Assembly (NCBI GenBank): GCA_947172415.1
Contig: OX359201.1
Location: forward strand, 5,444,501-5,508,500
Source: Chondrosia reniformis
Taxonomy: Eukaryota > Porifera > Demospongiae > Chondrillida > Chondrillidae
DNA: 64,000 nt
Direction of reading: 5' to 3'
Position 1 is the first letter of the stretch. The number at the start of each line of letters is the position of its first letter. The translations under genes were made by a program, and so were the position numbers. Under the pieces are notes generated by a model. The model saw nothing but the letters and a program-made list of their open reading frames with translations, was not told the origin of the DNA and searched no databases. This document shows, in pieces, positions 11,301 through 23,680 of this stretch.

Positions 11301-14300
11301 AAGATATATACAAACCTTCCAATCAAACTAGTGTCAGTTGACTTCAGCTTCACCAAAGAAGCTTGCTTTGCACTGAAAGCTTGACTTGTCAGTACTTCTC
11401 TATCAGATCCATACTGTACATGTGATGGTTTAAGAGACTTCAACAGTTTAATCATGTCTCCTTTGAAGGCATAGGAGATGATGTAAGAACAGCTACATAA
11501 GTAAAATGCCTGCATATAAATGAGAAAAATACATCAATAACTTAAAGATTCCTTCTAACTGCATCAACTGAGGGATGAACCATGAATAATCAATGTGATA
11601 ATCAAACCACAAGTAATAATCAATCAAACATAATAGGAGGGAAAAACACGAAAGAAGCAATTGCCGGGTATCGAACCCAGGACAGCTGGTTATGACCACC
11701 AGTTGCTCTGCCACTGAGCTACAAATGCCACAGCAATGCCTCCCTCATGCTCTCCCTCTTAAGCTAATAATTGGTGTGGTGATTCTCTTCATCAGTAAAA
11801 GCTAATAATTAAGACCCAGCCCATTTCCAGTGGGAGGGGCCATCTTAACCAATGGGTCGCTGGCCATGCAAGAGATAAGAAAAATATATTATCAGCTATG
11901 TATGTGTTAATATGAAATCCATTTATTGAGTAACATCAACATAAATTATTGATAATAGAACATTTCAACCCATAGGTCTTCATCAGCAATTCTCTGGATT
12001 TCATCATGATTGCAACAAATAATCTTTATCACTTCATGTGTTAATATGTAGTTACAGAATAGTTTTACCATAATTTATAAACCCTATATACTGATATATG
12101 ATTTATTGAACATCAGCGACATAAATTCAACTTTGATTTACATTTCGGCCTGAAGATCTTCATCAGCAATATATGTATATGATGATCGACATTTCGGCCT
12201 GAAGATCTTCATCAGCAATATACGTATATGATGAGGAGTATGTTGGGCAGTATATTTGTTCATTAAAATCAATACAATATAATTAATGTACCTCAAAACT
12301 GTCAAACAGCGAAAGATTTCTTATCCTTGCTCTCTCTTCTTCACTTATAACATTATAAAAAATGTAAAGGAAGTCAATTGTTGTAGCTTTCTCCCAGCCC
12401 TGCATGTATGTATATATGTCTGATAAGATTATGATTTTGGGATTTAGAATTAAGTGCAAAAATGTCTACAGGTTGCTATAATGTAAAATGGTTATATAAT
12501 CACAGAAGCACTTTAAATCATGCCCTATATGCCATTAAATGGGTACCTACTAGTTTTGTATATCTTCTTATGTGATCTTCAGGAGTTGGGCAATAGTGAC
12601 AGCCTTTGAAGGGAGCACCAAACTTCTCAATAAAGGATAGTCTATAATACACAATATAGTTACTTAAAAACACATGTTTTGCTATAGAGTGAAATCCTGT
12701 AAAAGGAATTCTGGGATTATGTTTATAACAGTTTTACAGTGTTCATTATCACTGCTTGGAAGTACATAGTTAAAGGGGAAGAGATTAATGAGAGTACTAG
12801 TGCATGCTATCACCAAAAAGGATACCCAATTTTATGTTATTTTGTATGGAATATAACTGCAATAAGAAGCCTGTTCCGGAATATAACTGCATGCAATATG
12901 AAGTTATATATATACCTGCAGGGTGAGTACATCTAAAGTTCATATACACAGAAGCGCCGTGGTATGAGTGATATATACTCCGTCGCAGGGCTTTATGGTG
13001 GGACTTTCAATTGAATTCAGGATGGCTCAGCTATATAGCGTCTGGTTGTTTTTGCTTGTACACGTCTTAGTCTCAAGAATTCTAAGGGAATGCAACATTG
13101 ACAAGGACAGCGAGCCGCACACGTCTAAGAGAAGTGGCCGAAATGACAAGGAAGACAAGTCACATTTGGGCAGGGATATAAAAGAATTTAAGAAGCCGAT
13201 GCAGGTATATAGCTTCTTATTGCAGTTATATCCCGGAACAGGCTTCTTCATTGCAGTTATATCCCGGTTATGGAATTTAACCACATGCAGTTTCAAGAAA
13301 AGTCAAACAGGATGTGAATCAATTAGTCACATCATTGAAAATCAATCATTGCCATGAACAATGGAGTACAGCCCATGGACTCCGACTTCCACCTCAAAGG
13401 CCTCTGGGCTATAATGTATATTTATTATACTAATTGGTAAAATGGATTTTTGTCTCAGTGCCCAAGTGTCAAGACACATTGCTGAGTAACGGTACATACG
13501 TACGTATATGGTACGTTTAATTATAGTCATAATGTGCTAAGTTAAAATATTGTGTCATCGTAGACCGTATATGCGTATACATACCAGTTATGGTATTATT
13601 ATAATAATAATACATTCAAAGACTTCCAAGCGTTGATAGAGTAACATTTAACAGACAGTTTTATGTACAGCAAATATTGAAGGACCTGGGGCTAGCAAGA
13701 AACTCTGTCCCTGAAGTACAAGCACGAAAAATCACTTGAAGAACACGAAAAGAGCCAAAAACCGAGAACTTCACTACAAGCCAGACGTGAGGCAGGAAAC
13801 TATGTAGACAACTGGAAACAATTGGTTGCATCCACATTCACTGAAATTAGCTAGTTGTCATTAAATTGTTCCAGTGCATGGTGAGTTGCAAATACAAATA
13901 TGCAATTTGATGCAATTCAATAAGTCGTGCCAAGACATTTTGCAGTCTTTTTAAAGACTAGCACTTGTTAAAAGCATGTAGCACTATATACTGTATGTAC
14001 ATATTTATTGAAATGTTTACAATTGTAAAAGATACACATGTAGTCTTTGTAGAGTCTTTGCAATTGGCTAACATAGACTAGTATTTAGTTTTCAGCTTAG
14101 GATATATATATATATTTATGTATACACATAGATTAATTATATCTCTCTTACGTACATGGCTTTCATGCAGCTGCTTTCAGGATAGATCTGTAAATAGTAA
14201 AAGTGTAAATGATGATGAAATGATCCAATAAAGAAGTGATAATCAATCAATCAAAAAGAAAATCAAATTCAAATATCAAGAGGAAAAAACAAAAGAAGCA

Positions 14301-17300
14301 ACTGCTATACTGCATGGTTATGACCACCAGTGCTGTACCATTGGGCTAGGCACATTTGCCACAGTAATATATACTCCTTTCATAATGCCTACTTCACATA
14401 CAAAGTATATACGTATATATAAGTATATAATTAAAGGCAAAATATTATATTCCTCACATACTATATAATACATATATACCAGTAATATATATATATACAA
14501 AAGTGAACAGCATTTAATATGTGGTATATACATGTGTACTTACTGGATCATAGGAGACAAAAATGGCATTTGGAAATGTTTCAGCAGACCATTGAATGAC
14601 ATTTGATGAGCTGTATATAATATATAAATAAAATTATTTAGATTACTGAGGTATTTTGTAACTTGCACTGTACGTATATATTTATGTATGTATATATCAT
14701 TTTCCATATTATATATACATATAGGTATATAGTTCTATATACAGTGCCAGTTACAATATACTAATATATATAATAATTCATATGGCTCCAAGAAAGGACC
14801 TAGAAACAGAATGGGCATATTATCATAAAGTTAGAGGCCATTTGCAATTGGCAACTTGCACACAAGGGACATCGTATAACATACATATAAAGGCCTCGGC
14901 CGCTTTTCTGTCCTTGTGTGCAAGTTACCAAATGGCCTCTCATGCATGCACCCAACCATCAGTATTCCTAGCTCCCTCTCAAGGATAATCAAATCTGCTG
15001 TGGTTATTAGCTGAGACCCCTTTAAGACTGGAACCTTTGTTGATATATGGCATACAGATGCATCATCTTCAGTCTATACTAAGGTGTGAAAAGGTAATTG
15101 GCAGGCCATGTGTTTAACCTTGCAATTGGATGATTTGTATCAACTATGCAGTAGTTGAGGATTTCAAAGCCTGCACTATTTAAAATACTGATTATCCTAG
15201 GGGTCACTTGGATTTCTAACTTGCAATGTGTAACTAGTACTTGATTGTAATTTTAATATTACATAGTCACTTGGATCTCTTAAATTTGTAACTTGTACTG
15301 TGTAGTACTTGATTGTAATTTTAATATTATATATATATATACCATTCTTGTTCCAAAAATGGAAGAACAAATTCAGATATTAGAAGTGTTGGTTTGGTTA
15401 GAGTGAATCCACATTCCAAAAGAACAGAGGTCAATTCTGACACATTTTTTAAATCCAATCCAATCAAAAGGTAATCTGATGATTTTAGAAATGGTCCTAC
15501 AGTAAATAAAAACTATAGGTTATCTGGTATATAGAACATGGTGTATATATTTCATTCATTATTAATTTCTGTGTATAATCAGTTCACTTTTACCAGAGTA
15601 ATTAATGATATAACAAGGTATGGGGGGTTATTATACTATTTTTGCCATGCACATGCAGTTTACTTTATGTCTATATACGTCCATGGATTGATACTTGTAT
15701 CAAAAATACAAAATGTAGTAAAAGATATACGTATACATAACATATATATGTGTATATAATTTATTTACCTTTTTCATTATTATTGACTTCAAGTTGTTTA
15801 TCATTGATGAAAGATTTCAAGTTTGGATTGCTTTCAATTAATGCCAACTTCACCAAGACAACTTTAGGAAGATCCACCTTTAAAAGTATAATTTAAAAAA
15901 TACCACATTAAAATACATTTTACAACCGTTGTGCCTACTTACTTCCAAATAAAGTCCTCTGAAAGATTTTGAAGCTTTCAAACGGAAGTATCGGGTGTCA
16001 AAACCAGCTCCCAACGACACTATTTGTCCTTGACCTTTAGTCTCTTCAAGAAACCTCCATACAATATCATCAAAAATGAAGTTACGAATATATAGACCTC
16101 TATATGGGTATATATAGGTAGGAAATATGTGTGATATATATAAGCAGCAGGGTAACACTATGCACAGCTTGTTATACATATGGATATTTTAAGGCATTCC
16201 TTCTCATGATATATACAATATATATAACCATCCAATGCATATACTAAATTAAGAAGGATGGATGGCTATAATGCACATGTACATATAATTTATTAATTAT
16301 TATTTTGACTACAGGATTGCTGCTTCCATCATATGTGGATTTTCATGCAGGTCCTGGATAAGGGGGTGATTGGGTGAAAAGGGGATAGAAATGGTAATAT
16401 AATATAATAGGAAAGTGTCGAAAATAAAAGGCCTAAGAGCTCCTGATACAACAAATGGTAGTTTTTGTAATTAAAGATTGTTAAAGAAGTGGTTCAGTTG
16501 TGGGTGCTAATTTCTTCTAAGCGTTACATGTATTATATATATGGATTCTTTATACTTTTGAGACCCCATTATTACCTGTTTATAAGGTCAGGGACACCAC
16601 TCCATCTTTATTATAATAAAAATGATTGTCTATTATTTACATGTTATGCTAAATCAGTAAAGACATGTACAGCCCAACTACAAGGGTTTATAAGTCCCAT
16701 AAAAAGAGTTCTATCATAGAGTACGGTAGTACTCTATAAGTAGGGATGGCCGAAAAAAAACATGGCCGCCCTATTCAATGTATTATCAATTAACACCTCA
16801 TAAATCAACAACGTTCAGATTTTCGGTTGCATTCGTGTGTTTGCAGTCGTTTTTGCATGCTTTTCTAAACGCCAAAACATGTTACGATGCTCTACAACCT
16901 TCGCAAAGTGGTTAAACCGAAATAGGCCAAATTCTGCAATTCCTCATTTTTTCTTCTTCTTCTTCTTCTTCTTCTTCTTCTTCTTCTTCTTTTTTCAAAT
17001 GAGCTAGCGCTAACATGCGAACTTACGCAGGTACATACAAATACGAAATCGTCATGAATGTTTCCGAACTAGGGAATAGGCTACCCTAGATTTCAACGCG
17101 CTCCAACCGAAGCGTGTTACTTTTGAAAGTGCCAAATTTAGGGCCTCTTTGAACGCCATTTTTTAATTAAGTTTCAAATTCTCTGTATATAAAATAAGTA
17201 ACCCGAATGAGTAATATTTGTGGTACTGCCGTTACCCGCGATCGAATTTCTTAGTCGCTTTGCAGGGCCTATATACAGTCGTATTCTTAACGATTATTGA

Positions 17301-20227
17301 CCCTTTAATATCCTAAACTGAATGTTAAAGAACGGTAGAAAACATCTTATCAAATTTGGGATCTTTTCGGACGCCATTTTTTAATTTAGAGCTCTCTATT
17401 ATATCGTCTATTCTGCTACTTTATTTCGAGTTTTCGCCAAGAAAACTTTCAAAACAAATATTAACAAGAAAAAAGGAGCAATACAAGTTAAATAAAAACA
17501 TTCAAAAATGAAGTTAAAAGTAGGGATGACACTATAACAGTGATTGGCACATCTAGAAAAAGTAACAAAACAAGAAAGTGATCATATGGTAAGGCTAACA
17601 TTGCAGAAGTGGCATACTGAAACTTAACTATACACATCACTTCTATGTTTGGGCGCATCGATCCCTACTTCTAGTATATCCATGATGCGCCCAAACATAG
17701 AAGTGATGTGTATAGTTAAGTTTCAGTATGCCACTTCTGCAATGTTAGCCTTACCATATGATCACTTTCTTGTTTTGTTACTTTTTCTAGATGTGCCAAT
17801 CACTGTTATAGTGTCATCCCTACTTTTAACTTCATTTTTGAATGTTTTTATTTAACTTTATATATAGACTTTACACTGAATATGTATAGAGGAAAAGGTA
17901 ATTTCCTTTCAATAACCAATTTATACAAAATCTGGTACATGGTAGGTATACTAAACATGGAAACACTACTGCAGCTGCATGCAAGACTTTTAATTAGGAA
18001 TATTATTATAATTTAGAGATTAGTGCAAGTTCTATGATTATATATTATTATTATTAATATTAAAGTGCACACGTGCAAAAACAAAGAGGCACTAGGGTAC
18101 AGACCTAATGAGGCACTGTTAAATGTACATAATGTAGTCCACAAATATAGTCAGGCTGAATCAGCCAAATCTTGCAGTCCACATTAAATAGATCAGCTGG
18201 GCAATCCCACGGTCTTCACATGCTAAGTCTGTGATTGCAGCAGATTGAATGTCATCAGTTAAGGATGCAAAATTGGGAAGCCTTTCTTCAACTTTAGCCA
18301 AAAGATATCATCTTTCCAGCTCCCACCTAGGACACCGTATCAACCAATGATTGCAGTCTTCCACTTCCTCGTTCGTCCTAACTCTCTACACAATCTCTCT
18401 TCTCGAGGTACACCCTTCCATCTGCCAGTTTCAATCTGGAATGGGGCCGTTCCACCTCTCAGCATCATCAGTACTCTCCTATGGCTCTTCTCCCTCACCT
18501 TCCAACACCTACCATCGAAACCGTTCACCCATACAGAGTTCAAAATGCAGTTTGCTGCTAAGATCGTCAGCCCAATCTTTCTCCACACACCTGCACAACA
18601 CACTTCTCACCATCTCCCTGAGTTGTCCCCCTGACACCCCAGCCAAGCCCAGCTGTAGTCATGCCAACCAAAGGCTTCAAAACAGGTTCTTAGTTTCCCC
18701 ATCCACTGACCTAGCTCTTTCTGGAGCCGTCAGAGCCGCACAAGCCAATGTATATATATATATATATGTAAACCACTATTACACTGTAGAACATACATAG
18801 AACAGTGGCAGATTTAGAATTAAACTTGTAAGGGGAGGGAGGTGTTAGTAATTTCCTTGTATTTGGATTGAACAAACAATATCGGGTATATAAACCATAC
18901 AAGGTTCATATGGAAGATGGTTGGCAAAGTATAATAGTATATACATATATTGATTGTACTGATAGGACCGGGTAATACAGTAGAAACTGATCGAGCATGC
19001 TAGAGCCAAAACTCTTTTGAAAGACCACACTTCAATGTAATTCAATCAATTTACAGAGAGTGAATCATACTGATGAACAAACTTTGTTGTCTATGCCCGA
19101 GATTTCACATTTTTATTTTTTACCCTACTAAGGGGTCATCATCTGGCAAGAGTGTTGCATGATTAAAGAGAGATATCTTGGTCAAAATTAACTTATATAT
19201 ATAAGCACCATCGATCAGAGTTTCTACAGCTTCAAATAGGATGTTCTTCCAATCTTTCATCTCGATCTTTGGGAAGGATTTATACAGTATTGGCATCTGG
19301 TCGGCTGAATAGTGGCCTAGGGCTCCTATTATTATTGTAGTGTACTTAGCATGAAATCTTTGTCTTTCTAAGTCCCCCAAGAGTTGCTGATAATTTGCTT
19401 TGGTGGTCTTCCTCATTTTAGCATTTATAAGGCTGGCCTTCTTTTGAGTTTGTGCAAATAGTCAGATCAATCATTCTTATTCCTTCTCCACCATTGTACA
19501 CAATTATATCTGGCCTGGCTGTGGTGACAAGTACTTGGTTGGAAATCGTGGCCAAAGGGTTCTCAGAGGCTCTCATATTGTCTATAGAGGTCAGAATAGA
19601 CAGACTCCTCTGTGATGACATGTTGAAGTGCTCTTGAGATGTGTCAATTAACACAGTCGTGTTTCCATGTATGTGTACCAGCCGTTGGTTAGAGCTGTTG
19701 GACATCCATTAAGTACTTGTCTAACAGTGGCCTCTCTGGAGTTGCATAGGTTGTATTTGGCATGGATCTGTATTCTCCAGCTCAGGTTAACTGTATGGTT
19801 GGCAAAGTGTCTGAGCATGCTTTGAGGATGAAAGGTAGCTGGCCGACTAATACAAAATACTGGTTTAAATGAATTTTTTTCCAAAAACCCTGCATATGCT
19901 CTCACTGTTTCTCTATTATTGTATACAAGTAAAATAAACATCGTACTTTCTGATAAGTACACCTTTTCGCAAGGACGAAATATTTACGTGTCTCTACCTC
20001 ATGTAGATGATGCTAGGGACCATATGCATGCATACAGAGCCATTGACTAACCTCGAAATCATAGCAGGAGTCGGCTCTTTGTCTTTCTCATTTAAAGTCG
20101 TTTCGTTGCTGATCATGTATTTGACAAATTCGTCCTCATAATAGCCGCATCGCACTGTATAAGCCTTTTTAAGTGTCACGATATCGTTAGTTACATGAAC
20201 TCGGTCTTGCCTCTGAATATTGTCCAT
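8376..20227 (-). CDS. LCMT2: tRNA wybutosine-synthesizing protein 4 (TYW4/LCMT2-like), copy 1
   Basis: SAM-dependent enzyme that methylates and methoxycarbonylates the wybutosine precursor at position 37 of tRNA-Phe. Seventeen exons join in phase to 690 aa, close to human LCMT2 (686 aa): 20052-20227, 15943-16099, 15769-15877, 15343-15496, 14544-14610, 14156-14187, 12551-12641, 12292-12399, 11316-11509, 10638-10753, 10239-10298, 10067-10174, 9710-9805, 9544-9641, 9144-9278, 8814-8999, 8376-8561. Residues 1-298 are the leucine-carboxyl-methyltransferase-type domain with SAM loop SLGAGFDTRYFRLK (near 87-100) and LLISEFVLPFLEQE. Exons 9-17 are kelch blades (FLIYGG, FVLFGG, MLVFGG, ILMYGG, LILVGG, and a final GGGCDFSF). 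Intron 11 uses a GC donor. Intron 1 is swollen to about 3.95 kb by transposon debris. No stop or frameshift was found. Confidence 0.92.
10326..10351. repeat. (ATT)n microsatellite, short allele, TYW4 copy 1 intron 10
   Basis: About eight ATT units follow AAGTATAT. The same site is much longer in copies 2 and 3. Confidence 0.8.
11590..11760 (-). mobile_element. tRNA-derived SINE in TYW4 copy 1 intron 8
   Basis: The minus strand at about 11657-11729 folds like a tRNA. It has an A box TAGCTCAGTGG, a CTGGT/ACCAG anticodon stem with CAT in the loop, and a B box GGTTCGATACC inside a good T arm. The anticodon loop lacks a proper U33. The tail carries AATCAAACCACAAG, a motif shared by many fragments in this window. 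This is a SINE head rather than a working tRNA gene. Confidence 0.7.
11930..12220 (-). repeat. Repeats with three hammerhead-like cores, TYW4 copy 1 intron 8
   Basis: On the minus strand CTGATGAAGA, a short C/G hairpin and GAAA occur at about 11961-11987, 12141-12168 and 12190-12217. The last two are a direct tandem duplication of about 46 bp. Each lies next to sequence like ATTGAGCAACATCAACATAA. A related, more diverged core sits at about 10866-10895. Confidence 0.55.
12845..13267 (+). mobile_element. Inverted-repeat element enclosing a signal-peptide-like exon
   Basis: 12845-12893 and 13211-13267 are inverted copies containing AAGAAGCCTGTTCC. Between them a + frame starts at 13022 with MAQLYSVWLFLLVHVLVS, a plausible signal peptide. 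It continues with a charged tail rich in K, R, D and E to KKPMQ and then a GTATAT donor-like site at 13205 (61 codons). The same frame is open for 129 codons unspliced. No homologue is recognised and no second exon could be joined in phase. It is present only in TYW4 copy 1. Confidence 0.45.
13610..13860 (+). pseudogene. Coding-like fragment with a frameshift, unknown
   Basis: A + frame reading LPSVDRVTFNRQFYVQQILK and onward stops after about 39 codons. A second frame (EEHEKSQKPRTSLQARREAG...) continues to a stop at about 13853. The pair looks like one exon broken by a frameshift. Family unknown. It lies in TYW4 copy 1 intron 6 and is absent from copies 2 and 3. Confidence 0.3.
14230..14365 (-). 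mobile_element. Degraded SINE relic, TYW4 copy 1 intron 5
   Basis: AGAAGCAACTGC, GGTTATGACCACCAG and GGGCTAGGCACATTTGCC align with the SINE at 11590-11760 but with lost B-box bases. Relics sit in the same intron of copy 2 (about 27415-27485) and copy 3 (about 37610-37900). The insertion therefore predates the gene duplications. Confidence 0.6.
14833..14942. repeat. Inverted repeat (hairpin) in TYW4 copy 1 intron 4
   Basis: GAGGCCATTTGC...CAACTTGCACACAAGG is matched by its inverse CCTTGTGTGCAAGTT...AAATGGCCTC about 50 bp later. It belongs to a larger repeat (14770-15120). Part of that repeat recurs in inverse orientation at about 26690-26880 and another part at 35140-35200. Confidence 0.65.
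16715..17854. mobile_element. Foldback element family F, copy A (long perfect hairpin)
   Basis: Starts at AGAGTACGGTAGTACTCT followed by AAGTAGGGATGGC. It continues through about 770 bp of non-coding sequence with a (CTT)n tract at 16950-16991. It ends in an inverted repeat: arms 17489-17659 and 17684-17854, about 171 bp each and nearly identical, with a ~24-bp loop. The outer end again reads GTAGGGATG in inverse. No transposase. Related copies lie at 29430-31180, 31463-32270, 38226-38330 and 55640-55908. Confidence 0.8.
18140..18800 (-). mobile_element. LINE-type 3' fragment (RGG...PFQIETGRW block)
   Basis: The minus strand encodes GGTAPFQIETGRWKGVPREE, a cysteine, then, after a frameshift, VEDCNHWLIRCPRWELER. 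This is the conserved C-terminal, zinc-finger-like block of non-LTR reverse transcriptases. It is broken and is part of the debris that lengthened TYW4 copy 1 intron 1. Confidence 0.6.
19120..19962 (-). mobile_element. LINE-type C-terminal relic, frameshifted
   Basis: Three overlapping minus frames carry conserved retroelement blocks. These are HAKYNLCNSREATVRQVLNG at about 19660-19830, then VLVTTARPDIIVYN with MIDLTICT at 19418-19560, then KANYQQLLGDLERQ with IIIGALG at 19250-19416. The order fits the region downstream of reverse transcriptase in cnidarian and sponge retroelements. Frameshifts and stops show it is dead. Confidence 0.65.
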
Positions 20228-20780
20228 TATATAGGGTTCCTTAATTTCTTTCCACGTCGAAGCTTTCTATTAGTCTGGGCTACGCGAGACTACTTCCTAA
20301 CTGCGCAAAGCCTCTAAACGGTCTAACCTCTGGAGGTCACATGACCGGAAAGGACCATGCAGGTTGGTTATTGGTCACACCATAGATTAACCACTACATT
20401 GCCATGGTCACATGCAGCATCGGACAAAGTATTTCAGGAGGCTTTGCAATCAAGTAGGCTAAACAACTTGGATTGTATGCTTAGTGCTGTGCATTCTGCA
20501 ATGATAATGACCAAAATGCACAAAGCAGTGGCAGCAGCGGTGGTGGGGGGCTCCATCATCCATGGTACAATGATAAGAATTTTTGAAGAAGTAATGGTAC
20601 ATGGACAATGGTAAGAATATGATTGCTGGACTCTGTGCCTCTTCATTTCCTGTCATCTAAACTCCCTATATATACATAGGAAACTCTGATTTGCAGGACC
20701 ACACTAACAAACAATGGCACTGATTGTAATGTACACTCCTCAACCACTATAGCTAAACTAGCTGAGAAGTTGTCACATCA
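20228..20780. other. Upstream region of TYW4 copy 1
   Basis: Contains the copy 1 promoter area just above 20227, including GAGGTCACATGACC at about 20333. A + frame at 20357-20614 (85 codons) has no recognisable similarity. I see no other supported feature. Confidence 0.4.
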
Positions 20781-21045
20781 CTTAACAATCTGCATCCCCT
20801 TCATCCCCTCCTCTCTGTACCTGCAGACTAGTCAGGTTCTAAGAGAACATCACAGGGCACCTAATGATGCAAGGATGTTCTGTCCCAGCCTGTTGGCCTA
20901 TTCCAAAAGAATCTGAGATTAATGGCTCTGTACAGCAGCCTTGGGCCTACCTCTCCTGTGGTCATATTCATGGCTACCATGAGTGGAAGGTGAATGACAA
21001 GGAAACAAGAGATAACAGAACATATCCAATATGTCGAAAGGTTAA
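20780..21045 (+). pseudogene. Pellino-like E3 ligase fragment
   Basis: The + frame at 20864-21040 reads QQPWAYLSCGHIHGYHEWK and then ERTYPIC-like TYPICRK. This matches the start of the C-terminal RING-like region of Pellino proteins (QPWVYL.CGHVHGYH.W ... CP.CR). Just upstream, another frame reads NDARMFCPSLLAYSKRI, where Pellino has the ARPQCPVG block, so a frameshift separates the two. The first metal ligands are present, but the second half of the domain and the FHA region are not visible. It is an isolated, broken piece between TYW4 copies 1 and 2. Confidence 0.6.
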
Positions 21046-21299
21046 TAAGCCCCTCCCCCTGACACAACTCTTAAAATTAGTAGACTTTGACTTATTACCA
21101 CTTTACATTCTGGTGCCTATTTTGTATATATATTATTATTATTATTAGAGTGCCCATGCATACAATAAATGTATAAAAAGCAAACCAAAAGTGGTTAAGG
21201 GGCACAGGGCTATACCTGGACACGTATAAACCATCACCATTTAAGGCTACCAGGCTACCAGGCTAAGGCCTAACCCTAACCCGACTGCCTGGGTGCAAT

Positions 21300-21624
21300 T
21301 TAAGCCATCGCCACTTAAGGCTACCAGGCCGCACTTCCCAGACAGCCACATACAATCACCAAGTTCTGAGGTGGTGCATCAGTATAAGTAACCCAATTTA
21401 AGAGAGAGCTAAGGATCTAAAGAACTTCCAGAAAGATTTCCATGCAGAAACAGCGCTATCCAAACATAATGGTCAACATTGTAACTAAATCAATATTAAT
21501 ACTTAAAATTAGATAACATATGTATTATATAGGTATATAGAAGCTGCATATATTGGTTGTGTAATAATGTTTGAAGAGTACTACTGTACTCTGATAATCT
21601 AAACCAAAGAATATACGTATGTGC
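21300..21624. repeat. Duplicated 3' flank of TYW4 copy 2
   Basis: From ACTTAAGGCTACCAGGC onward this flank closely matches 32275-32545 downstream of copy 3, including CCCAATTTAAGAGAGAGCTA and the TGTTTGAAGAGTACTACT stretch. The duplicated unit therefore included several hundred bases beyond the stop codon. Confidence 0.8.
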
Positions 21625-23613
21625 CTATATTTTCAGTTTCATCAGAACTGGAGGACTGAAGCATATTTCATCATTGACATCGAAAGAAAAATCACATCCA
21701 CCTCCCACAGAAATAATGTTCAGTGCATCGGGATCATTTTCTGATAGCTTTTTCTTATCAGACAGTAAACCACAACTTGTTCCAACTGCTAAGTATGATT
21801 CCCTGGGCAGCTAAATAAATATTAAATGGATATTTATTGAATGCAAGAGACTTATACAGAGGTAGAGGTGTACTAATATATGCATGGGAGGTTGAAACAG
21901 CTGTCTGTGGTTCTTGAATGACTGGGAGGCGATCACCAGTTGCCATGCATATTTAGGAGGACCTCATGCAGACTCCCAGTCAATGTAAATGCCTGTTTTG
22001 CCATATTATTTTCCAGTGATTATTTGTATATACATACATATATACGTACACATATATGATACTAGTATAAAACATACCTGGAGCTGTATGAATGAAGCCT
22101 TCAGATCCGTCAGGTCCACAATGATAATATCAGGTTCAGTTGGGTACCAGACAGCACCACCAACAAGAATGAGTCTGTCTCCTTGAACAAGACTAGAAGA
22201 ACTACATTTTGCTGGCAGAAGAGGAGTAGTCTTCAACTCCTTAAACACCACCTCAGATGTCTCCTGCAAATGATATACAAGAGGAAAGAGTGACGAAAGG
22301 GCCAAGCTTAGACGTATATGATTATCAACTTACTGTGAGCTAATCTTAATCAAAATCCATCTTGAATATGTACGTATGTATAACATCTAACCTTCAAAGT
22401 AGCTTGATATAGTTTGTGAGTCGGCTTCTCATCACCAAGTATCCCTCCATACATCAAAATAGTGTTTCTCCACACTGCAGTTGAGTGACTGTGGCAAGGC
22501 TTTGGATAATCACCCAACAGTTTACACTGCGGATGTACATTAGATTAATATGTTATATCAATACTACACTAAGGATGACATAGTTTTATTGGATAATAAA
22601 TAGTTAAGGAAAAGCTATACAGAGTGACTTGTTCAAGAGGCCCATTGTATCTTTTTTATATAGAGAGAACACAATGAAGAAATATCTAAGACACGTATTG
22701 CACAACTTTAATAATGTATAAAGCCTATTGTGCAGCTATAAGCCTAAGATATGTGTCATGGAACATAATTATTACCTCTTTCCAATTCATGATATTCAGA
22801 TCCAAGATATGGCAGTCACCTAAGGGCTGGCCGTTGGAGTCTCTTCCTCCAAACACCAACATAACATCCACCTCTATGGTGAGTACAAATGGATGTTCAA
22901 ATATATATAAATCACAACTATGAGGCAGCCATTTCATACTCACCTTCTGTATTCTTCAGAATATTGGCTGAATGTCTCCATCTTGGCTGTGGAGATTTGG
23001 ATGTTTCCTGTCTGTTCCATTCAAAGAGCTTAAATTTTTCTAATGAAGATATAAACATAGTGGATTACACAGTTGCTAATTTATTAATGGAAAATGAATA
23101 TAATGATTGATTATATAATAGCTATAACCCAGAGGCAAGGGCTATAGCTGAAATATCATCCAAGGCTGAGTAATTATATTTTGTTGTGTATATACGTATA
23201 TGCATACTAATTACTCGGCTATAGTCCTTGCCTCTGTGCTATAACTATTACATATACGTATATACGCTTATGACTGGAAGCTCAGTTACAAAAATACATA
23301 TACATACAGTACATTCAGGCATGTATATAACACATGTGCATACCTTTCAGCAAGAATACATCACTCTTTGCCTGCTCACTCTTGTTCAGGCCACCAAAGA
23401 GTACAAATGCATCATCTGACAACATCAGCAAAGAGCCGTGCTTCAGTGGACCTACAAACATTGTATAGAACATGTGTGAAGTAGACGTCTAATGAATATA
23501 TTAATAATTAATTAAGCTTGCCAGGAGATATTCCAGAAGTGTCACATTCTTCAACTTTCAAGGATACAAATGGTTTATCATCTAAAATGTGTGAAAAATG
23601 TGTAACAAGTATA

Positions 23614-23680
<67 letters not shown>

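Noticed and set aside
11657-11729. A functional tRNA gene (CAT anticodon) on the minus strand
   Set aside because: Anticodon loop and acceptor stem are imperfect, and related degraded copies recur nearby with a common tail, so it is a SINE head.
21263-21276. Two telomere-type CCTAAC repeats
   Set aside because: Only two units, embedded in a locally duplicated ACCAGGCTA-rich stretch; no telomerase-RNA features.
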